Assembly (NCBI GenBank): GCA_028726925.1
Contig: JAQYPI010000054.1
Location: 1 to 10,068 of the forward strand
Direction of reading: 5' to 3'
Source: Caryophanales bacterium
GTDB taxonomy: Bacteria; Bacillota_I; Bacilli_A; RFN20; CAG-826
Length of the DNA stretch: 10,068 bases
Part shown: one piece after another, positions 6,115 through 10,068 of the stretch
Layout: each line of letters opens with the position of its first letter
Numbering within the stretch: the first letter of the stretch is position 1
Made by a program: the position numbers and the translations under genes
The notes under the pieces: model-generated
The model's database searches: none
What the model was told of the DNA's origin: nothing
What the model saw: the letters and a program-made list of their open reading frames with translations, nothing else

Positions 6115-7168
6115 GAAACCAACCATCCTTCAAGAGGCCGCGAAAGGCCTCCAAAAAAAGCCGGCCGCCGTCACCGCGGCCACCCTTTGCTTTTGGGTTA
6201 TGGCGATGGTCACCATCGCCCCGGCCCTTCTTTCGCCCATTGCCCTGGTCTTGACGGTCCCCCTTGTGTTCGCCCCGTCCTTGTACCAATACATCGTCAC
6301 GCTCGGAGGCCTTAGCCAAGACAAGGAATTCGACCTTCAAAGCGGTCTTGGCTGGCGTTTCTTCCGCACGTATTTCAGCCCCAAATTCCGGGGCAGTTTC
6401 CGTTTGCTTTGGGGATTGCTCAAGGGCATTCTCGCCTTTGATCTCTCCCTGGCCGTCCTTTCGGTCGTGTTCACGTATCTTGGCCCGTTGGTCTGGCCGG
6501 ATTTCGACGCGGCGATGGGCGAATTCGCCTCGCTTGTCAACGCCGGGGCGATCGGGGAAGCTTCCGCCTTCCTCCAAGGGAACCCGTCGTTGCTATCTTT
6601 CACCGCCTTGCTTCTTGGCCTCGCGTTTTTCTTCGCTTTTGCCTTGTTCCTGCACAACATGTTCGTCTATGGCATGAACACGTATTGCCACGCGATGTTC
6701 CAAAGCCCCATCCCTTCCTCGGTCACGATGATCTACCGGAACACGATCCGGGAGAGGCGCGGCGAATTCTCGAAAGCCTATTATGGTTCTTTCTGGCCCC
6801 TTTATCTCCTCATGGCGCTCGGCTATGGCCTCGGGATGTGGCTCGCGATGACCCTTTCCACCTCCCTTTACGTGGTCCTTCCCATCGCGATGGCGGGCGC
6901 CTTCACTTTCATGGCTTTCTTCCTTCCCTTCTTCGCGAGCGGGACCGGGTTCCTCTTCCGGCGCTTCCAGCCCCATTTCGTGCGTTATTCCTACGAACGC
7001 ATGAAAGAGAGCCTCGAGCAATTCAAAGCCCAGCAAGACGCCTCCCAGGAAGATATCGACGCCTTTGAGGATATGCTCCAGAAATACGGCGACGAGATGA
7101 AGAAGATGGACGAAAACGAAAGCCGCCCCGAGGATACTTCGGATGACGGCGACAAAAAGGACGAATGA
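6101..7168 (+). CDS. Hypothetical polytopic membrane protein with charged C-terminal tail
   Basis: I do not recognise this 355-residue protein. Its first 285 residues hold about six hydrophobic segments (near 24-46, 48-70, 100-125, 160-190, 225-248, 250-275). The last 65 or so residues form a strongly charged, probably helical and then disordered cytoplasmic tail, ending in an acidic run rich in Asp, Glu and Lys. There is no catalytic motif that I can see. The start at 6101 overlaps the end of the NERD-like gene by 14 bases and lacks a good ribosome site, so translation is probably coupled. It is the last gene of the cdaA operon; a strong terminator starts 3 bases after the stop. The gene pair (NERD-like plus this) may act as one membrane unit. 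Confidence 0.75.
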   Translation: MTPNKKPTILQEAAKGLQKKPAAVTAATLCFWVMAMVTIAPALLSPIALVLTVPLVFAPSLYQYIVTLGGLSQDKEFDLQSGLGWRFFRTYFSPKFRGSFRLLWGLLKGILAFDLSLAVLSVVFTYLGPLVWPDFDAAMGEFASLVNAGAIGEASAFLQGNPSLLSFTALLLGLAFFFAFALFLHNMFVYGMNTYCHAMFQSPIPSSVTMIYRNTIRERRGEFSKAYYGSFWPLYLLMALGYGLGMWLAMTLSTSLYVVLPIAMAGAFTFMAFFLPFFASGTGFLFRRFQPHFVRYSYERMKESLEQFKAQQDASQEDIDAFEDMLQKYGDEMKKMDENESRPEDTSDDGDKKDE

Positions 7169-7170
7169 CG

Positions 7171-7200
7171 AAAAAAGGCCGCGAATCGCGGCCTATTTCT
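7171..7200. terminator. Bidirectional terminator between the cdaA operon and tRNA-Gly
   Basis: A perfect 8-bp stem, AGGCCGCG (7176-7183) with CGCGGCCT (7187-7194), closes a three-base AAT loop. It is followed by ATTTCTTT on the plus strand and preceded by six A, which read as a clean T6 tract on the minus strand. It can therefore end both the operon and the tRNA-Gly transcript, and is the better terminator in the minus direction. Confidence 0.8.
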
Positions 7201-7206
7201 TTGAGT

Positions 7207-7280
7207 TGGAGCAAGCGACGGGAATCGGACCCGCGTATTTACCTTGGCAAGGTAATGTTCTACCATTGAACTACGCCTGC
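7207..7280 (-). tRNA. tRNA-Gly(GCC)
   Basis: The minus strand folds into a full cloverleaf of 74 bases including an encoded CCA. The acceptor stem is GCAGGCG with CGCTTGC (one G-T pair), the D stem GTTC/GAAC has a loop with GG, and the anticodon stem is TTACC/GGTAA with loop TTGCCAA. The anticodon GCC is at 7248-7246 and decodes GGC and GGU. The discriminator is U, as usual for glycine tRNA. The T loop reads TCCGATT, so position 55 is C where almost all tRNAs have U (later pseudouridine). It has its own promoter and terminator. Confidence 0.93.
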
Positions 7281-7305
7281 ACGACCTTCTTTTGAAGGCT
7301 CGGTT

Positions 7306-7334
7306 ATTATATAAAGCCTCCTCCCTTCTTGCAA
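7306..7334 (-). promoter_or_regulatory. Promoter of tRNA-Gly
   Basis: Read on the minus strand, TTGCAA (7334-7329), a 17-base spacer and a perfect TATAAT (7311-7306) precede the tRNA. Transcription should start near 7299, giving a leader of about 18 bases before the mature 5' end at 7280. Confidence 0.75.
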
Positions 7335-7357
7335 GGGCGAATTTCGCCTTCTTTTTT
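7334..7357 (+). terminator. Terminator-like hairpin in plus direction
   Basis: A 7-bp stem with one G-T pair (7334-7340 with 7344-7350, loop ATT) precedes C and six T (7352-7357). It looks like an intrinsic terminator on the plus strand, yet no plus-strand gene ends here; it would stop transcripts that run antisense through tRNA-Gly. It partly overlaps the tRNA-Gly -35 box, so it may be coincidental. Confidence 0.35.
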
Positions 7358-7438
7358 CGGGAGACGATTCCAATAGTTAAGTCCGTTTGAAGCCGCGGAA
7401 CTGCGATAAGTTCGATAATAGGCCCGGATAAATTAAAA

Positions 7439-7474
7439 TGTCCTCTGTTTCCCGGCAAAGAAACAGAAAGGACA
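7439..7474 (+). repeat. Long imperfect inverted repeat just upstream of the transposase remnant
   Basis: TGTCCTCTGTTTC (7439-7451) pairs with GAAACAG-AA-AGGACA (7460-7474), giving 13 bp interrupted only by a two-base AA bulge, with an 8-base loop. The right arm contains the AAAGGA that would be the ribosome site of the small frame starting at 7480, so the hairpin would hide it. It may be the end of an insertion sequence or a protective 5' structure that limits transposase translation from outside. Confidence 0.5.
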
Positions 7475-7479
7475 ACAAT

Positions 7480-7626
7480 ATGTTACCACATTGGAAGCAT
7501 CTCACCCTCGAGCAAAGGGTGGAGATCGCCCATGGGCCTTTTTCCGGCCTCGACACACGCGTAGGCGCTTTCCGCGCGCGAATTCCTTTCTTCCCTAGTG
7601 GAAGCCGTGGCCGGTTTCTTCTATAA
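7480..7626 (+). pseudogene. Remnant of an IS30-family transposase N-terminus
   Basis: A short frame of 48 codons starts 5-6 bases after AAAGGA. Its first two dozen residues, 'HWKHLTLEQRVEIAHG' and the following 'SGLD', resemble the start of IS30-family transposases, where 'KHLTLEDR-x-E-I' opens the first helix-turn-helix domain. After that (about 7551) the likeness stops and the frame runs through low-quality sequence to a stop within the gltX promoter. No DDE domain or right end is present nearby, so this is at most a truncated relic. The match is short and from memory, so confidence is limited; a small unrelated peptide is the alternative. Confidence 0.4.
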
Positions 7627-7627
7627 T
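7599..7627 (+). promoter_or_regulatory. Promoter of gltX
   Basis: A perfect TATAAT (7622-7627) lies 17 bases after a weak -35, TGGAAG (7599-7604, three of six). Transcription would begin near 7634, and AGAAGG (7641-7646) is the ribosome site nine bases before the ATG at 7656. The leader is only about 20 bases, so there is no T-box upstream of this synthetase. Confidence 0.6.
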
Positions 7628-7655
7628 CTCGGCGATAGAAAGAAGGATTTTCTTT

Positions 7656-9323
7656 ATGGCAACGAACGAAGATTTGGCGAATCTCCTCTTCCCGGACGTC
7701 ACGGAAAGCATTGAGGACCTCGAGGCGCGCTACCCCGCGCGGGATTTGAAAGAAGGCGCGCAGGTGACGCGCTTTGCCCCTAGCCCGACCGGTTTCCTCC
7801 ACACGGGATCCCTTTTCACCTCTTTGATTTCCTATACCGTCGCGAAATCGACGGGCGGCGTCTATTTCTTCCGTTTGGAAGACACGGATACCAAACGCAC
7901 GATCGAGGGAAGCGGCGACTTGCTGATTTCTCAGCTCGCGGCCTTTGGCATCGTCGCGGACGAGGGTTATTTCCCCGAAGGCGACCAAGGATCCTATGGC
8001 CCCTATAAGCAAAGCGAGCGCAAGAACATCTATCGCACGGTGATCAAGGAACTCGTCCGTCGCGGACGCGCCTATCCCGATTTCTGCACCCCGGAAGATC
8101 TCGACAAGATCCGCAAGGCCCAGGAAGCGAGCAAGGTCCTTCCCGGCTATTACGGCGTCTACGCCCGCGACCGCAACCTGTCGGTCGAGGAACGCATCGC
8201 CCGCATCGAGGCGGGAACCCCCTGGGTCATCCGTTTCAAATCCATGGGCGATCACGACAAGAAAACGAAATTCACCGATGCCATTCGCGGTGAGATCGAG
8301 TTGCAAGACAACGACACCGATGTCGTCATCCTGAAATCCGATGGCTTGCCCACCTATCACTTCGCCCACGTCTGCGACGACCATTTCATGCGCACGACCC
8401 TCATCACCCGCGGCGAGGAATGGATCCCGAGCACCCCGATTCACCTCGACATGTTCCGGGCCCTCGGCTGGAAAGCCCCGAAATACGCGCACATCCCCTC
8501 GATCATGAAGTTGGACCACGGGAACAAGAGAAAGCTCTCGAAGCGCAAGGACCCCGAAGCCGCGGTGTCCTATTTCCTCGAGCAAGGCTATTCCCCGGAT
8601 GCCCTCAAGGTCTATCTCATGTCCATCGCGAACTCGAATTTCGAGGAATGGACGATCGCCCATAAGAGCTTCGATCTTTCCGCCTTCCCGTTCTCCCTCA
8701 AGAAGATGTCCCTCGACGGGGCCCTCTTCGATGGGGACAAACTCAACTATTTCGCCAAAGAACTCCTCGCGAAAGAACCTCTCGAAAAGGAATTCGCGGA
8801 CGTCCTTTCCTGGGCCAAGTCCCACGACGAATCCTTCGCTTCCCGCATCGAAAGCGATCCCATTTACTTCAAGAAGATCCTGAACATCGAGAAGGATCGC
8901 AAAAACCCGCGCAAAGACTACGCGAAATACAGCGATATCTATCCTCTCATCCGTTTCTTCTACGATGACGAATACGAAGCGATCCTCGCAAATCCCCTTC
9001 CTTTCCAAGAGAAATTCGACGCATCCCTCCTTTCGAGCGTCCTTCGCTCTGCCGCGAAGAAGATGCCCTTCGGTGTCGAGGAGAACGTCTGGTTTGACGC
9101 GGTCAAGGTTTTGGGTGGCGAGCTTGGCTTCGCCGTGTCGAACAAGGATTACAAGGCGAACCCCGATGCCTTCAAGGGTTCCTTGAGCGATGTTGCGGAA
9201 ATCCTTCGCGTCGCCCTCGTCGGTTCCAAGCAATCCCCGAACCTCCACGAAATCATCGAGATCCTCGGCAAGGACCGCTGCGTCTCTCGCCTTGAGAAAG
9301 TCGCTGCCTTGTTGGAAAAATAA
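7656..9323 (+). CDS. gltX: Glutamyl-tRNA synthetase, long Bacillota form
   Basis: This enzyme attaches glutamate to tRNA-Glu, and in lineages lacking GlnRS also to tRNA-Gln before amidation. The 555-residue length is longer than the usual ~485 and fits the variant with an N-terminal extension found in clostridia and relatives. After about 36 extra residues comes RFAPSPTGFLHTGSL, whose HTGS (49-52) is the HIGH signature; 'RLEDTD' follows; 'ITRGEEWIPSTPIH' is the glutamate-site region; the KMSKS loop reads K293-L-S-K-R297. The C-terminal helical anticodon-binding domain is complete. It is a class I synthetase acting in the cytoplasm. A small membrane protein gene follows after 11 bases, then tRNA-Glu, its likely substrate. 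Whether it is discriminating cannot be read reliably here. Confidence 0.93.
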   Translation: MATNEDLANLLFPDVTESIEDLEARYPARDLKEGAQVTRFAPSPTGFLHTGSLFTSLISYTVAKSTGGVYFFRLEDTDTKRTIEGSGDLLISQLAAFGIVADEGYFPEGDQGSYGPYKQSERKNIYRTVIKELVRRGRAYPDFCTPEDLDKIRKAQEASKVLPGYYGVYARDRNLSVEERIARIEAGTPWVIRFKSMGDHDKKTKFTDAIRGEIELQDNDTDVVILKSDGLPTYHFAHVCDDHFMRTTLITRGEEWIPSTPIHLDMFRALGWKAPKYAHIPSIMKLDHGNKRKLSKRKDPEAAVSYFLEQGYSPDALKVYLMSIANSNFEEWTIAHKSFDLSAFPFSLKKMSLDGALFDGDKLNYFAKELLAKEPLEKEFADVLSWAKSHDESFASRIESDPIYFKKILNIEKDRKNPRKDYAKYSDIYPLIRFFYDDEYEAILANPLPFQEKFDASLLSSVLRSAAKKMPFGVEENVWFDAVKVLGGELGFAVSNKDYKANPDAFKGSLSDVAEILRVALVGSKQSPNLHEIIEILGKDRCVSRLEKVAALLEK

Positions 9324-9334
9324 GGAGAAGAACC

Positions 9335-9673
9335 ATGAGCGAACTTCCTGAAAAGCGTGGGGTGACCGGCATCGTCCTGACGGTCATCCATAGCCTCCTT
9401 CTCGCTGGGTATGCCGCTTTCTTCGCTTCCTTCCTGATTGAATATATCCCGAATCCGCAGGCGATAGGCGTTGTCGCCTTCTTGCTCGTCTACCTCGTTT
9501 ACGGGAGCCCCGCCCCGGTCGTTTTCGGCATCGTGGAAATCGTCCGCGCGGCCACCCATCGCATCCATCGAAAGGCGGAATGGATCACGTATCTGGCCTT
9601 CCTTGTTTTCTATATCGCGATCGTCGTAACGCTCATCATCCTGGGCCAAAACGGGTCCTCCTCTGCGGCCTGA
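9335..9673 (+). CDS. Small hypothetical membrane protein with three helices
   Basis: This 112-residue protein has three hydrophobic segments (about 11-36, 43-69 and 83-104) and short charged ends; I do not recognise its family. AAGGAG (9322-9327) overlaps the gltX stop codon and lies 7 bases before the ATG, so it is very probably the second gene of the gltX transcript. Codon choice matches the neighbours. There is no signal peptide cleavage pattern and no functional motif. A link to the synthetase is not implied by anything but position. Confidence 0.72.
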   Translation: MSELPEKRGVTGIVLTVIHSLLLAGYAAFFASFLIEYIPNPQAIGVVAFLLVYLVYGSPAPVVFGIVEIVRAATHRIHRKAEWITYLAFLVFYIAIVVTLIILGQNGSSSAA

Positions 9674-9705
9674 TTCCAAAATGCGCGTGGCCGCGAAAAA
9701 AAGTG

Positions 9706-9734
9706 TTGCGCCCCTTGGTCAGAAATGCTTTAAT
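9706..9734 (+). promoter_or_regulatory. Promoter of tRNA-Glu
   Basis: TTGCGC (9706-9711), a 17-base spacer and TTTAAT (9729-9734, five of six) lead to an expected start near 9741, nine bases ahead of the mature tRNA. No clear terminator separates the preceding gene, so read-through from gltX is also possible. Confidence 0.6.
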
Positions 9735-9749
9735 TTCAAAGCCGAACAT

Positions 9750-9824
9750 GGCCCCATGGTCAATCGGTTAAGACGGAACCCTCTCAAGGTTCAATGACTG
9801 GTTCGACTCCAGTTGGGGTCACCA
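9750..9824 (+). tRNA. tRNA-Glu(CTC)
   Basis: A full 75-base cloverleaf with encoded CCA: acceptor GGCCCCA with TGGGGTC (one G-T pair), D stem GTC/GAC, anticodon stem GAACC/GGTTC with loop CTCTCAA, T stem ACTGG/CCAGT with loop TTCGACT, discriminator A. The anticodon CTC (9783-9785) reads only GAG, so the genome should also have tRNA-Glu(TTC) for GAA, which is used widely in this window. It lies downstream of gltX. Confidence 0.93.
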
Positions 9825-9835
9825 CACGGTGACTT

Positions 9836-9868
9836 AAGCCTTCGCGAAAGCGGAGGCTTTTTCGTTTT
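9836..9868 (+). terminator. Terminator of tRNA-Glu
   Basis: A 10-bp stem, AAGCCTTCGC (9836-9845) with GCGGAGGCTT (9850-9859, one T-G pair), closes a GAAA tetraloop and is followed by TTT C GTTTT. It is a textbook intrinsic terminator twelve bases after the tRNA. Confidence 0.85.
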
Positions 9869-10068
9869 CCTCCCTTTTCGCAATGTGAGCGAAGATTATC
9901 ATTTTGGGAAAGCCCAAAACCATCTGCGCAACTCAGAAACGGAAAGATTCTATATATTTTTAGACATTTCGCCCAAGAGACGCGTCTTATCTAGTGAAGG
10001 GGGTTTCAGAGAGTCCGCATGAATGTTTCGTGGGAAACTGCAAAACGATTCCTTGAGGGCGAGGAAGG
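9869..10068 (+). other. Non-coding tail, possible leader (T-box-like) of a gene beyond the window
   Basis: No complete gene is present in the last 200 bases. An A/T-rich TATATATTTTT stretch (9951-9961) could hold a -10 box, though no good -35 is seen. Downstream are a 10-base palindrome AGACGCGTCT (9978-9987), an AGTG followed by a G run, and CAGAGAGTCC (10007-10016), then a GTTTC/GAAAC hairpin. The order AGTA-like bulge, then AGAGAG, recalls Stem I of T-box leaders that sense uncharged tRNA, but the specifier and the conserved T-box bulge would lie outside. Alternatively an open frame starting with ATG at 10019 runs off the edge; its ribosome site is poor. Confidence 0.3.

Noticed and set aside
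7377..9248. Minus-strand open frame of 623 codons opposite gltX
   Set aside because: It lies antisense to a well-supported synthetase and reads as an Asp/Gly/Arg-rich shadow without motifs.
9813..10022. Open frame of 69 codons starting in tRNA-Glu
   Set aside because: It starts inside the tRNA and passes through its terminator; no ribosome site.
1..10068. CRISPR array, rRNA, phage or toxin-antitoxin module
   Set aside because: No regularly spaced repeats, rRNA signatures, phage genes or small paired antitoxin-toxin frames were seen on either strand.

Overview
The window reads as chromosomal DNA of a member of the Bacillota with G/C-rich third codon positions (ATC, CTC, TTC, GTC and TCC are favoured by eye). 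The evidence is a LytS/YesM-type sensor kinase with a SARP-type response regulator, a membrane diadenylate cyclase, the long form of glutamyl-tRNA synthetase, CCA-encoding tRNA genes and AAGGAG ribosome binding sites. UGA is used as a stop. A Bacilli-side lineage (for example an uncultured Erysipelotrichia or RF39-like group) is an inference, not something the sequence proves.

Layout. Bases 1-150 hold a double stop, a strong hairpin and a possible insertion-sequence end. A GNAT acetyltransferase (154-666) follows. Next is a two-component pair: an eight-helix sensor kinase (752-2149) overlapping a REC plus winged-helix response regulator (2124-2912). A multi-pass membrane protein of unknown family runs the other way (2902-3753) and its 3' end overlaps the regulator by 11 bases. 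The 169-base divergent gap 3754-3922 carries a good promoter for the next operon.

The operon 3923-7168 has four tightly packed genes: a CdaA-like diadenylate cyclase, the purine nucleoside phosphorylase DeoD, a membrane-anchored NERD-like protein whose catalytic E-x-K appears lost, and an unknown polytopic membrane protein with a charged tail. The last three junctions are 12 bases, an ATGA overlap and a 14-base overlap, so the four are probably co-expressed. A bidirectional terminator follows, shared with tRNA-Gly(GCC) on the minus strand. The link between c-di-AMP synthesis, purine salvage and two uncharacterised membrane proteins is the most interesting biology here, but a common function is only an inference from gene order.

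Between tRNA-Gly and gltX is a short remnant that looks like the N-terminus of an IS30-family transposase, preceded by a long hairpin. gltX (7656-9323) has its own promoter and is followed by a small three-helix membrane protein (9335-9673), then tRNA-Glu(CTC) with its own promoter and terminator. The last 200 bases hold no complete gene and may be the leader, possibly a T-box, of a gene beyond the window. I saw no CRISPR array, complete mobile element, rRNA or defence locus.
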